A stretch of 64,000 bases of DNA from Benincasa hispida. Taxonomy: Eukaryota; Streptophyta; Magnoliopsida; Cucurbitales; Cucurbitaceae. Positions within the stretch are counted from its first letter, which is position 1, and each line of letters begins with the position of its first letter. The position numbers were made by a program, and so were the translations under genes. Of the stretch, positions 1 to 11,199 are shown piece by piece. A model generated the notes under the pieces. It did not search any database. It saw only the letters and a program-made list of their open reading frames with translations, and was not told the origin of the DNA. The stretch covers positions 31,641,242-31,705,241 of the forward strand of contig NC_052349.1 in assembly GCF_009727055.1 (NCBI RefSeq), written 5' to 3'.

Positions 1-301
1 TGATTGATACACTTTTACACTTTGATATTAATTGTATAAGCTTTCTAAAAACTATGTCAAACAATTAGAGAACCAAGGAATACATTATCACGTTTTCTAA
101 AAACTCTTTTTATCATTTTCAAAATTCCTTGAGAAAAACGTTTTTAATGTTAAAAAAAGAAAATCCAATTGGTTACCAAGTTCATGGAGTAAGCTATAAA
201 GTCAGTATATCAATGTAAAAACAAAGCTAATTATTATGGATTTCAGTTGCTTCTTCCTTTGCCTTCTCTGTTGAAGTAGCAGTAGAAGCAGAGCATCTAA
301 A
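1..301. other. 5' flank of MATE relic, unit A
   Basis: This is non-coding, AT-rich sequence. It is closely matched by 31,913-32,211 in front of the second MATE copy, so it belongs to the segmental duplication. The last 60 bases before the ATG are rich in CT and AG and look like a short 5' UTR. The duplicated unit may begin to the left of the window, because the match already holds at base 1. Confidence 0.6.
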
Positions 302-539
302 ATGGAGGTTGAGCACGCGCCATTGTTACAGCACCTTGGTCATGGCGACGAAAAAGAAGTGGGTAAGGGAAGAATCCGGTGGTGGAATAGTATCATTGAC
401 ATCGAGGAGACCAAGACACAGTTGTTGTTTTCGCTGTCCATGATTATTGCTAATGCTTCCTATTACTTAATTCCTTTAGTTTCTGCCATGTTCGTCGGTC
501 ATCTTGCCGACCTTGAGCTTGCCGGTGCAACTCCTGTGC
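302..539 (+). pseudogene. MATE/DTX efflux transporter, exon 1 relic (unit A)
   Basis: This encodes the N-terminal part of a MULTIDRUG AND TOXIC COMPOUND EXTRUSION (DETOXIFICATION) transporter. These are 12-helix vacuolar or plasma-membrane antiporters that export secondary metabolites and xenobiotics. After a hydrophilic start (MEVEHAPLLQHLG), the first helix region reads LLFSLSMIIANASYYLIPLV, followed by MFVGHLADLELAGAT, the conserved MATE signature. The usual continuation of exon 1 (LANSWATVTG-like) is absent, and the open frame runs on to 739 with unrelated residues, so the exon end is damaged. The next coding block, exon 2, lies 11.3 kb downstream because a CACTA element occupies the intron. 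Exons for the C-terminal half are not found. The start ATG is shared with the duplicate at 32,212. I am sure of the family and infer that the gene is dead. Confidence 0.85.
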
Positions 540-1258
540 CATCATTTCCGGATTTTCTTTCTCCTCTGGACTTTGTGGTTGTTCTTAGTCCATTTTTATA
601 TTTTTATCTAAAGAGTCTTTTGAAGACATTCTTCATGTCAATAGATAAAAAACAAAAAATAATAAGAGAAAATTTTGTTGATTATTTTCTATCTTTTATA
701 AATTCTTTTAATGATGTAATGAAAATTTTGATTGAATAATCAAGCGAACAAAGCATCTATATTGAAAAATGGTGTTTTTGTTTTGTTGCGGACATAGAAC
801 AAATTGATATCTTTCTCTTCTTTTGATCTATAAGTATGATTTTTCATCGATCAATTTACAGGTTGATGAGGAAGGATTTTTACATTTGTTTCCTTTTTCT
901 TTTTTAAATATGAAATTCAATGTAAAAATATTGATAGAAATTATGTTGACATGTCGATAAAAATTTAATACAATTCTATGAGATCGCGAGTGTGTTTGGT
1001 TTTGAAAATAAGTTTTTTTTATTTTTTTATATTTTTTTTAAAGTTGAATTATTTGGCAACCTCTCAAAATAGCTTCTGGAACACTTTCAAAGTGTATTTT
1101 AACTAATTATTATCAAAAGATTTAAATAAAAATCATTTTATTAAAAAATATTTTTTTTTCTAGTCAATCCAAACAAGACATACATTTATACACCGATTCT
1201 TTTCTTGGAGATACTCTCCTAGGTCAAAGATTTGAACCCCTAATTTGAAACTTTCATA
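540..1258. other. MATE intron 1, left part
   Basis: This is AT-rich intron or degraded exon sequence. In unit B almost all of it is missing: 32,593 joins sequence matching about 667 directly to sequence matching about 11,775. It ends with the trinucleotide ATA (1,256-1,258), the left target duplication of the CACTA element. A MITE-like block lies near 989-1,180. Confidence 0.55.
989..1180. mobile_element. MITE-like block
   Basis: The left end (GTGTGTTTGGTTTTGA) and the reverse complement of the right end (GTCTTGTTTGGATTGA) are similar, giving imperfect terminal inverted repeats around a short AT-rich core with no coding sequence. I could not recognise a clean target duplication, so the family is not assigned. 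Confidence 0.35.
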
Positions 1259-1412
1259 CACTACAAGAATTTTGGGCTTTAATGTTGGTTGGAAAAAGTG
1301 AAATCAGATGTATAATGTCGGTTTAAAAAAATGGATCTTTAATGTCAGTTTTAAACCGACATTGAAGATGGACAAACCGACATTAAAGGTCTAATTTATT
1401 TTTTTTCTCACT
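1259..1412. repeat. CACTA left terminal and subterminal repeats
   Basis: After the terminal inverted repeat, the motif TTTAATGT(C/T)(G/A)GTT recurs in both orientations (for example 1,279, 1,314, 1,339 and inverted at about 1,356 and 1,377). In En/Spm elements such subterminal arrays are the binding sites of the TNPA-type accessory protein. The motif matches the array at the right end. Confidence 0.8.
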
Positions 1413-1648
1413 TTATTAAAAAATCACTTTCATTTCGACAAATCATGCCCCCAAACCCTTTCATTTCTCTCTTACCCAAACCCTATCTCTCCTTGGTCGT
1501 GCGAATCAGGGTGTCCGTCCGTCCGTCAATGGTTGTCCGCCGTCTGTCCGTCCGTGGTTGTCCGCCGTCTGTCAGTCTTCGTCACTCTCCATCACATTTG
1601 CCGTCCTTCCGTCAGTCTCCATCGCGTCAGTGTTTAGATCTGTAGCCG

Positions 1649-1785
1649 TGGGTCGTCTCTGCCAGTGTGTCATGGGTCGTCTCTGTTGTGGGTTGTCTCT
1701 GTTGTGGGTTGTCTCTGCCAGTGGGTCGTCTCTGCCATTTGTCGTTGCTATTCCTTGTGGTTGTGGTCGTGAGTCGTCTCTGCCA
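1649..1785. repeat. Short tandem repeats in CACTA 5' leader
   Basis: About six imperfect copies of a unit close to GGGTCGTCTCTGCCAGTG occur here, in a locally GC-rich stretch preceded by a GTCC-rich run at 1,518-1,545. The repeat generates small spurious open frames on both strands. Its position between the left subterminal repeats and the transposase gene suggests the promoter or 5' leader of the element. Confidence 0.6.
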
Positions 1786-1872
1786 CGAATCAAATACTCT
1801 ATTGATATTATAATATTTACACGGGTCCTTAGTCTTCTAAGAGGTATTCATTTAAACATGAACTGGTTTTAA

Positions 1873-2608
1873 CTTACAACAAAGTATTTGATTTGTGTTT
1901 TCTGAACTCCGAAAGGTTAATGTAGGTTTTTCTTCCTTGATGGATGTTCGCATAGCGTATCTAGATATAATGAGACTGTTTGCTGAATTTGTGAATTATT
2001 GACAAATACCATCATGATATATAAATCTGTGAAAAAATAAGGTATTTTTTTTCTTTAGAAAGGTTCTGGATTCTTATATGCAGGTTCATGGCAGGAAATT
2101 ATTCTCAAACCCTCCACTATTGGGCAAACATTACATGATAGTATAAATTCTTAGACTTTCTTTTTAGGATTGTTGATTCATTGTTTGCATATGTTAAATT
2201 GAGATAAGAATTAAACTATTTCAGAGTAAGGTTATTTTGGAAAGTAGTTGAATTATAATCTTTGAGCCAACTCATTTGAGTAATAATGAAATGATTTTGA
2301 GTGAAGCCACAAATGCCTGTATTTTTTAGTTACATCTAGGTTCAAATCCTATAGAGCGTGATTTGATTCTTGTTGTTGAAGACTAAATTTTGATTCTTAG
2401 GGATTTGGAAGGAAGATAGGAAGATTGCATTGGACATGTTTTAAGAAGGTTAACAAGTGGAGAAGGTAATACAAAAAGGACTTCATAACAACATTAATAA
2501 CAAGGACAAGGTAATATTTATAAGATGCTTATCTTAAAAGTCTATTTGTTCTAAATTTGTTGATGTTGCATATTTTACAATCATAATTTTATGCTTTTAA
2601 ATTTTCCC
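1873..2608. other. CACTA leader or first intron
   Basis: AT-rich, with no coding sequence I can support. It ends at a long T tract followed by GTAG just before the first recognisable transposase coding block, which suggests that at least part of it is an intron. Confidence 0.4.
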
Positions 2609-2633
2609 TTTTTTTTTTTTTTTTTTTTTTTTT
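2609..2633 (+). repeat. Poly-T tract before a likely 3' splice site
   Basis: A run of 25 T is followed directly by GTAG and then by the first transposase coding block. It fits an extreme polypyrimidine tract of an intron. A second such run (7,622-7,652) precedes the other CACTA gene. Confidence 0.5.
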
Positions 2634-2660
2634 GTAGATTAAGTTGCATATTTTACAATC

Positions 2661-5600
2661 ATGAATAAGTCATGGATGAAAATGAATAGAATGTCATTTG
2701 AGTATGGTTTAAGGGTCGAGATTTTTATTAAAAATGGTCTACAACATTCAAATATACTGAATATCATAAGTTGTCCATGTTTAAAGTGTGTGAATGCAAA
2801 GACTCTAAATGTGAACAAAATAAGAGATCATTTATTTTTTAATGGTATAGATCAAAGTTATCAGACATGGATTTTTCACGGTGAATCATTACTAATTAAG
2901 AGAAACAATGAAAATGATGGAACTCGAGACATACACAGTGGAATTAGGATCTAATTACACTATAATTTCTTTTAATTAAAAGGAAACTAGCATGCAAATA
3001 AATGAAAAAAGGGTAAATTAATAGGATAGGATACAACCTTTGTAGCTCCCGAAAACCGCTTTTCCTCGCTGAATCTTGACCTAAACTCTTTCGGACCACC
3101 ACTAGAATTGACCTACTATCCTCTGGACTCAGAACCGGGTTGTAGGACCCAAAGGATGAAGAAAACCGAGAGAGAGAAAGAGATGGAAAAAAGAATGAAT
3201 TTGTGTTTGGGATTTTTTTATTTTTCCAGCCCAATTTTGAAAACAATTTTGGAAAAAAGAGCCAAAAATCTTTCATCCATAATTGAAAGCTCATTTTATA
3301 GAAAAAACCATGCAATATTTGCATGAAACAAATCCATAAAAACACAACACCTAGAATCCACTATCTAAGTAGGCTTAATGTCTCCACTATAAGCCAACAC
3401 CTGGCCCACTATTTTGTTAGTGAAATTATCCAACAAAAGTTTGAATTTTCCCACTAACTTTAGTCAAAGGGCAAAATAGTCATTTTGTCAAAGTCAAACT
3501 TTGACCTAAAAGTCAACATTTTGACTTTTTATGATTTTTTCCGTGTTGACTATTTTTGACCTCCCGAGCATGAATCCGCATTCATTTTCTCAAAATTTAA
3601 ATCACATTTGAATATAAGGTCGATCAAAGTTTGACTTTTCAAAGTCAACTCTTTGACTTTTTACATCTTTGACCATTTCCATTATTTTTGAGCTTCCAAA
3701 TATGAAGGTATTCATATTCTTGATATCTAAATCACATTTAAACATTAAAGTTGTATCTCTAAACTGAAAACCCGACCACTATATCATATATACTTGTCGG
3801 TTTCTCCCTCTTCACCTAATTCGAACAATTCGAATCATTCTATCATACTATTCTAAGTGTATTCCATATGAGTTAGTAGGGGAACCTAATGGATCTATAG
3901 ATCATGGGCTCCAATGAACCGAGATTAGCTGGCTAAACTCTTTAGATGGAGATAATCAACATTCGTTAACTAACGGGTAATTCCACTATAGTCACGTAGT
4001 TGCACTTCACTCACTATAGATATATTTGTGTCCATTTGATATAACTATGATTAGTAAGCTAATCCTTCACAGGTTGTTCATAATCTCGGCTGGGTCATAA
4101 AAACCGTTTTATCCCCAAAACTACATCTTGTTCCTTAAATTCTATTGATCCTCTGATGAACAATTGGTTTAAGGTCCAACCTATAAACCGAATCCCTCTA
4201 GGGCCAAGGAGAGGGTGTGGGCTCTTGTTCAAGACCTGGATTCAGTACTAAAGGGAACAATCTATCTACTAGCCCTATAATGAGTAGGACTGAATTCTGT
4301 CTTGCACCCTATGTTCCCAACTATCCACCTGATCTTACCCCTGAAATGGGAGGCTTATTAAGCCAGCGATGATGAGTTGCCCTCACCTATGCAGATCTAA
4401 GGATAATTCCGAGTGAACAGGAGTTCATAGTTAGTTTAGGATTAAGATTAAGTTACCTAGGTCATCAATTAATGAAATAGTCAGTTTTATACATAAAACG
4501 ACATTTAGAACGTAAAAAGTGACTATTTCATGGTTCAGTCTTATGCAAACTCATTGCATAGGATGCTCCCACTCACATATCTCTATATGAATGATTCACG
4601 ATCACATCGTTTGTACTAACTACAAAGTGGGCCGCATCCATAGTATCCGCAAAATAAGGCGCCCAACCTTATTCATATACTATAGACCATTTTGGCTATA
4701 TATTTGAACTTGATCCACATTTATGTCACTACATAAAGTTCAAAACTACATTAAATAGCCTCAGAACCTTAGTTTATTGGATTCAAGATTATAATTTCAA
4801 TAACAATTTTATCCAAAAACAAAATAGAATATGTTTATTAATTTACAAACTACGAGTTTTAGGACATAAAATCCAACAGAAAATGTGTCTATTAGTGAAA
4901 GAGACGAAGTTGATGAGGATGATGTTGATGTTGATAACACAATTGGAATATTTGAGGCTGCATACAATAACTATTTTAGTGGGAAATCTGATAATTTTGA
5001 AGAATTGTTAGATGATGCGAAGAAACCATTGTACCCAAATTGTAAAACTTTTTCCAAAATATCTAATTGGTAAAGTTATATAATTTGAAAGCTACATTTG
5101 GATGGAGTGATAAGAATTTCACTGAGTTGTTGGAATTAATTCATGACATATTACGTAGTCCTAATGAAATTCTAACTTCTACTTATGAAGCAAAAAAGAT
5201 GTTGAGTACTCCTAGAATGAAGTACGAGAAGATTCATGCATGTAGAAATGATTGTTAGTTGTTTAGAGAAGAACTCTCTAATGCAAATGTATGCCACATT
5301 TGTTGTACGTCAAGATGGAAGCTTCAAAAAAATTTAAAGGAAAGGGTTAAGAATATCCTAGCAAAAGGATTTGAAAGAATGTTTCGAAATAAAGAAACAA
5401 CAAGTTTATTGACATGACATGCTAAAAAAAAAAAAAGAAACACATGATTTATTAAAACATCCAAAAGCATGGAAAAAAAATAGATAATTTGTGGCCAGAG
5501 TTGGGCCAGAACCTAGAAATCTTCGTCTTGCTCTTTCGACAGATGACATAAATCCACATGGAGATCTTAGTAGTAGATATAGTTATTGGCCAGTGATGTT

Positions 5601-7440
5601 AGTGACGTACAATCTACCTCCATGGTTGTGCATGAAGCAAAAAAATTTTACATTGACTGCACTAATATCTGGTCCTAAGCAACCGGGAAATGACATAGAT
5701 GTTTATTTAGCTCCGTTAGTAGATGACTTGAAAAAACATTGGAAAGATGGGGTAGAATGTTACGATGCATATGAAGAACAACGTTTCATGCTTAAAGCCA
5801 TTTTATTATAGACCATTAATGATTTTCCTGCGTATGGTAACTTGTGTGGTTATACGGTTAAAGGACATCATGCATGTCCAATTTGTGGAGAGAATACTTC
5901 ATCCACTTATTTACCAAAAGGGAAGAAGATGGAATATCTCGGGCATCGCAAGTTTCTATCCCGCCATCATCCATATAGGAAACAAAAGATAGTTTTTAGT
6001 GGCGCACAAGAATTAGAATTTGGTCTAGAACTATTGAGTGGGAAAGAAATTCTTGCAGAAAAAAGTAAGTATCAATATTCATTTGGTAATAAGACTATCA
6101 AGAAAAAGAACAGTGGAGATAGCCCTTCAACTTATTGGAAGAAAAAATCTATTCTTTTCGAGTTAGAATATTGGAAGTATCTTGACGTGCAACATTGTTT
6201 AGACGTGATGCACATTGAAAAGAATGTATGTACAAATTTTATTGGCACGTTGCTTGATATTCCTAGTAAAACAAAGGATGGAATAAAAACTCGATTAGAT
6301 TTGGTGGAACTGAATATTAGATCAGAGTTAGCCCCTCAAATAGGAGAGAAAAAAGTCTTTTTAGCTCTCGCATGTTATACATTAACACGAGCTGAGAAAT
6401 TAAGCTTTTGTAAGGTACTATCAAAAATTAAAGTACCTGAAGGCTATCATCGAACATTCAAAGTTTAGTATCGCTCACAGATTTGAAACTTTACGGACTT
6501 AAATCGCATGACCATCACGCTCTTATGCAAGAATTATTACCGGTAGCCATTCGTGATATTTCACCCAAACATGTAAGACTTGCAATTACTCGCCTATGCT
6601 TCTTCTTTAATGTTATATGTTGCAAGGCAATCGATTCATTCAGTTAAAGGTTATGCAAAAGGATATCGTCGTCACTCTATGCCTCTTAGAAAAGTATTTT
6701 CCGCCATCATTCTTCACAATAATGATACACCTTGTAGTGCATCTCGTAAAAGAAGTTGAGTTTTGTGGACCTATTTATTTGAGGTGGATGTATCCTTTTG
6801 AATGATACATGAAAGTGTTGAAAACTTATGTACGAAATAGAAATCAACCAGAAGGATGTGTTAGAGAAAATTATATTGTCAAAGAGACTATAGAGTTTTG
6901 TTCTGAATTCCTATCTGGTGTTAATTCTATTGGGCTAAACTCATCAACAAAGAAAGCGAACTCAAACATTGATAGACCATTGTCAACTGCTTCTTTTATC
7001 AGACCGAGTAAGGATGAGTTGGATCAAGCTCATCTTTATGTCATTCAAAATGTAAATGATGTGCTTCCTTACGTCGAGTATGTAGATCTCCATCTTATTT
7101 TCATTTTAGGTTACTTGATTATTCAATAATCTACTAACTTTGTCATTTATAATAGGCAACATGTGGATATTTTGTCTAAGCTCAATTCTGGTACAAATAA
7201 AAGTAGAAGTGGCTTCAAGAAGAGCATATTCGTACATTCAGTCGGTGGTTGTCCACACAGGTAATCTCTAGAAACCTACTATTTAATGTATGATTAGATG
7301 TTAACTACTAAAATATTATGAAATATATCGTAGGTTGCACTAGCTCTCGAAGTTCCCAAAAATTTCATATTGCCTTCTTTGAGATGGATAGCTAATGGAC
7401 CATGTCCAACTGTGGCAAAATATTATGGTTAAGCTAATGG
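2661..7440 (+). pseudogene. CACTA TNPD-type transposase, decayed and interrupted
   Basis: This is the remnant of the DNA-cutting transposase of En/Spm elements. The order of recognisable parts is: a transposase-associated N-terminal domain (2,661-2,914, with SCPCLKCVN and WIFHGE), a solo LTR insertion (2,915-4,878), and the start of the tnp2 region (4,879-5,255, with ATFGWSDKNFTELL). Next come the tnp2 core at 5,491-6,468 (LALSTDDINPHGDLSSRYS, CPICGENTS, LDVQHCLDVMHIEKNV) and a DUF4218-like part (about 6,640-7,125, with YPFE then YMKVLKTYVRNRNQPEG). A further C-terminal scrap lies near 7,340-7,440. Frame shifts or stops occur at about 5,070, 5,256, 5,417, 5,809, 6,466 and 6,802. The family is certain. 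The exact exon structure is uncertain and the gene cannot make a full protein. Confidence 0.88.
2915..4878 (-). mobile_element. Solo copia-type LTR inside the CACTA transposase
   Basis: The sequence starts TGATGG and ends CCAACA on the plus strand, and is flanked by the perfect 5-bp duplication GAAAA (2,910-2,914 and 4,879-4,883). Read on the minus strand it begins TGTTGGATTTTATGTCC, like other copia LTRs in the window. It shares blocks with the solo LTR at 52,377-54,138, such as the ATCATGGGCTCCAATGA segment and the AATGGGAGGCTTATT segment. It has no internal region, so it is a recombination footprint of a full element. Removing it together with one target duplication joins the transposase frame exactly. 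Confidence 0.9.
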
Positions 7441-7620
7441 AGGTATGCAAAGAATACACAATGTTGATATATCTATTGAGATTGATGATACAACATTCAC
7501 ATACATTATAAATGATTGTGAGGGTAGATGAGTTGATAAATAATGTATTAAACATGGTATGCCATTTACTATGGATATATGTATTTAAATATAAGATTAT
7601 ATGTTTTTTGTGTGAGTAAT

Positions 7621-7621
<1 letters not shown>

Positions 7622-7652
<31 letters not shown>
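7622..7652 (+). repeat. Poly-T tract before a likely 3' splice site
   Basis: A run of 31 T is followed by GCAG and then by the reading frame of the second CACTA gene. It is interpreted as the polypyrimidine tract of an intron. Open frames on the minus strand that read through it as a lysine run are artefacts. Confidence 0.5.
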
Positions 7653-7654
<2 letters not shown>

Positions 7655-7656
7655 AG

Positions 7657-8883
7657 ATTGACATGGAAAGTTCAACAAGTAGCAGTGAGGATGATAGAAA
7701 TATGATCCCACAAAAACATAGCTGAATAAGTATACCACGTGGCCCAACTACAATGTCTGAGTGACACAAATAAGAACATATGGGCAACGGTTGACCATTG
7801 ATTATAATGAACATGGACAACCGGTTGGATCTAGAGCAAATAAGATGCAAAGTTATATAGGAGTTTTTGTTCGAAAAAAAATACCTATAACATATAATTC
7901 TTGGAAAAAAGTTCCAAACCATTTAAAAGACAAACTTTTTGATTGTGTAGCGGTGTGTTTTCTAAAATTTTAATTCATGTGCATAGTAGTTTATTAGTTT
8001 ATTGTTTAACTACTTTTTTCATTGTGCAGATGTCATTCGATGTGGACTCTAAGTCCAAACATTGTATACTAATGTCTTCCTCTAAGAAGTTTCGGACTTT
8101 CAAGACAATATTGACTCAAAAGTTCATACTTCCATTTAAGGATGAACCCTCGGTCTTGCAATTTCCTCCCCACCAATATTCTCATATAGAGAAAAATCAG
8201 TGGACATCGTTCGTCAATGAACGATTGAGTGAAGAATGGGATGTGAGTTATTCACAATAAATTAAATGTCAACATTATCATTTTTTTGATAGGTAACTTC
8301 AACTAGATTTGTTGTATAGAAAATCAGTCGTCTTCAAAAAAAAAGACGTGCGAAATGTGTATATAATCATCACATTTCTCGGAAGGGTTATGTGAATCTT
8401 GCCCAAGAATTAGTGAGTTATTCGACTTAAAATAAATCTTTTATTCTAATATGTTTATGCTAATTAAATATGTATGTTCATGTAGAACCTATCGAATGAT
8501 TCTTCTTATCGGGCGAGTTTATGGAAAGAAGTAAGAAAAGGACAAAATAATGAATACTTTGATGAAGTTACTCGAGAATGTGCCAATCGAATTGTAAGTA
8601 TATGTTGTGCAAAGTTTAAGATGACATATATATAATGTTTGGAACTTGTGATGATATAGATATTGTGTGAAAATTATAATATGTTTTACAGGATAAATTG
8701 GTTGAAGTCTATGAAGGTGAAGATGTTCCCACCAAAGCATTGGGTACAGAGGAACATTGGGGATATGTTAGAGGAATGGGTGATTTTGTTTCCCATTCTC
8801 AATATTTCAAATTAGTAAAACCAATGTCCTCAATGAGTGAAGAAATTGAAGAAGGCTCTAGTAAAAAATGTTTGACATGGTAA
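7657..8883 (+). pseudogene. CACTA second gene, plant transposase (Ptta/En/Spm) region
   Basis: Several short exons carry a region like the plant En/Spm transposase family (Transposase_24 type). These are RGPTTMSE then a frame break, TYGQRLTIDYNEHGQPVG and VRKKIPITYNSWKKVP (7,761-7,950). SKKFRTFKTILTQKF and the WTSFVNERLSEEWD block follow (8,029-8,240), then a basic block near 8,322-8,410, SSYRASLWKEVRKG (8,487-8,595), and LVEVYEGEDVPTKALG with WGYVRGMGDFV (8,695-8,883). The blocks are separated by AT-rich introns that begin with GT or GTGAG-like donors and end in AG. The frame breaks near 7,745-7,765 and a stop falls at 8,881-8,883. The same transcription unit probably continues into the Ulp1-like region, as in other plant CACTA elements. 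The accessory role is inferred from family position. Confidence 0.75.
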
Positions 8884-9170
8884 AGTGTCAAGAGAAAGAA
8901 CTCACAGCAGACAATCTCATCAGTCCAAATCATCTGTTGGAAATGTTGCACTAAATACATCTGAAGAAGACGATATTGAGAAGATTTCTAAAGAAGATTT
9001 GGAGGTAATTTATTTGTTGTGACTTTTAAATTTTAATCATATTGTACGTGCTTAACCATGCATGACATAAGTTCTTTTAAATTTGTTAAGGGGACACCAT
9101 GGCACTTGGCTATACGAACTATAGATAATATTGTTGCAGTAGCCATAGCATTTGATGATGAGTGTCATGC

Positions 9171-9462
9171 TTAACTGTTAAAGTTCTGATTAACATTGGA
9201 GAAGATTTTCCTATACCAATTCCTATGAAAGGAAAAATAGAGATCTTAAATCAAGCAATGGGTAACTTCGTAAAATGGCCTCGTGAACTTGTAGTTATGG
9301 TTGACGAGAAAAAAGTTTAACTGTTAAAGTTTTGATTTGACATTGGAGAAGATTTGCCTATACCAATTCCTGTGAAGGGTAAAATAGAGTCCTTAAATCA
9401 AGCAATGGGCAACTTCGTAAAATGGCCTCGTGAACTTGTAGTTATGGTTGACGAGAAAAAAA
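9171..9462 (+). repeat. 146-bp tandem duplication of a CACTA exon
   Basis: Two head-to-tail copies, 9,171-9,316 and 9,317-9,462, each run from TTAACTGTTAAAGTT to GTTGACGAGAAAAAA. They differ by a limited number of substitutions. Each encodes the same stretch (NFVKWPRELVVMVDEKK at its end). One copy is expected in the ancestral gene, so this is a local duplication inside the element. Confidence 0.9.
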
Positions 9463-9540
9463 TATGTCTCTTTTTCAGTATATGAGTTTGGTTATATACT
9501 ATTTTTCCTACTTTGAATTTTTGTAACTTTGGTTATGGTA

Positions 9541-10640
9541 GGACCATTCAACAATTAAGAGCTTCAGCCAGTCCTCCAAATATACTGATGCCAATGGTAC
9601 CATCAAACTATTGAATGGACATACCATGCATAACATGGACGATGTAGACATGATCCATATCACTTTGGACGAGCATATATTTGGAATAGACAAATTTATT
9701 TATTTAGGTCACGATGATCTGATCCAATATTGCAATATGGTTGAAATAGGCTACATGCGTATTTTGACATACATTGCGTAAGTATTACTCATCTAGATTC
9801 GCTCATATATACTTTGTTTCATGTTTAAATAAGAATTTTTACTTTGTTTAGGTATCTTTGGGATGAATGTGATCTTGATATTACGAAGAATTTTTTTATA
9901 ATTGATCAAGCAAGAATATCGCCACATGTGAAGTCTCAAGATATTCGATCCAGAAATTTAGCTAATCAACTAGAATTGGCTAATTTAGACCAATTAATCC
10001 TTATTCCATATAACACAAGATAAGTTGATACAAGTTCTTAAGTTATTTTTAATTTGCATTATACACGTACTAATATTTCAAAATTGTTGTTTATTATAGT
10101 TATCATTGGATATTGATTGTAATCAATCTACAAAAAAATTTTGTTTATGTTTTGGACTCTCTTCGAAGTAAGGTTCAAGAGGATTTTCATGGAGTTATAA
10201 ATATGTTTAACTAATGTTTTCAAACTATTTAATGGATTGAAAATATGGCAAGCCAAGCACGATCTTGAACACCATTGGTCTTCTCCAAAATGGAAACCTG
10301 TAAACGTAAATTTGCATTCATTTTTTAACAATTTATGTTCATTCGAACATAAGAATAATTATTTTCAACTTCTTTATATGGAGTGCCCTCGTCAATTAGA
10401 TTCTGTAGGATGTGGGTACTATGTGCAAAAGTATATACACGAAATAGTGCATAATCCTACTACTCCCATTACTAGCCTCATACATAAATTATTTATTTTT
10501 TATATAGTATTAGCTTTAATTTAATAAATGGACGTATACTTATGTTGAATTTATCTTTTTTTTTCCTCTTTGTAGTTCAATACAAAAAATGCATATATCC
10601 AAGGAGAGATTGACGTAATTCGAACTCAATTGGCAAGTTT
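9541..10640 (+). pseudogene. CACTA-encoded Ulp1-like (C48) cysteine protease region
   Basis: This is the C-terminal protease region of the second CACTA gene, related to SUMO-specific Ulp1 peptidases. Exon 1 (9,541-9,780) contains HITLDEHIFGIDKF. The second exon (about 9,852-10,020) contains LWDECDLDITKNFF. The third (about 10,100-10,210) has the histidine segment SYHWILIVINL and the aspartate segment VYVLDSLRSK. The fourth (about 10,215-10,470) has ECPRQLDSVGCGYYVQKYIH, with the catalytic cysteine in DSVGCGYY. A last block near 10,577-10,660 ends the gene. His, Asp and Cys of the triad are therefore all visible. Stops such as the TAA at 10,211 and a frame change before the cysteine exon suggest that it is not intact. 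In CACTA and some Mu-like elements this domain is thought to act on host SUMO conjugates. That function is unproven here. Confidence 0.82.
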
Positions 10641-10660
10641 TGTTGGCGATTTGTGTAAGG

Positions 10661-11199
10661 ATGTAATTCTTGTTTTTTGTCTCAATAGAATGCAAATGCT
10701 AGTTTAGAATGATTGCAAATTTATCTAACCATGATCTGTTTATTATTGGAAGATTTATGTATACTATTTTTTGTGTTCATGGGGTATTTGGTATAAGTAT
10801 TCATGGAATTAGTACTAATTGATATTTGTGAATGAGAAAAATGATGGCCTGGTGTAAGTATTTCTATGAAAGTTTTGTATTGTTATGCAAACGTTGGTGA
10901 TTAGTGTGTTTATTTCATATTTTGATGAGTATATGTAATGGATTGGAAATATTGATTCTTGGTTGTGGATAAATTCATAGATGGAAGACAAATATTGATG
11001 GGCTTGCCATACAAATTATTTTTATACTTTTTAATATAAAACAATGATGGACATTTCCTGACCCAATACGGGACATATAATGTCATTTTTAGCTTATTGA
11101 CCAAAAAAATGGATTCGAAAACGGAATTAAAAAAAACGGATAGATTCTGTGCTTCAATGTCGGTTAAGAGGGTTTCATTTGAAAAAAGTCTTCAGTTGC
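10661..11199. other. CACTA 3' untranslated region
   Basis: AT-rich, no coding sequence recognised. It leads into the right subterminal repeats. Confidence 0.5.

Noticed and set aside
1445..1872. Open frames rich in Ser, Arg and Cys on both strands
   Set aside because: They come from the GTCC and GGTCGTCTCTG repeats in the CACTA leader. They lack domain similarity, and both strands are open.
7340..7922. Minus-strand frames with long lysine runs
   Set aside because: They read through the 31-base poly-T tract opposite to the CACTA genes and are shadows of the plus-strand exons.
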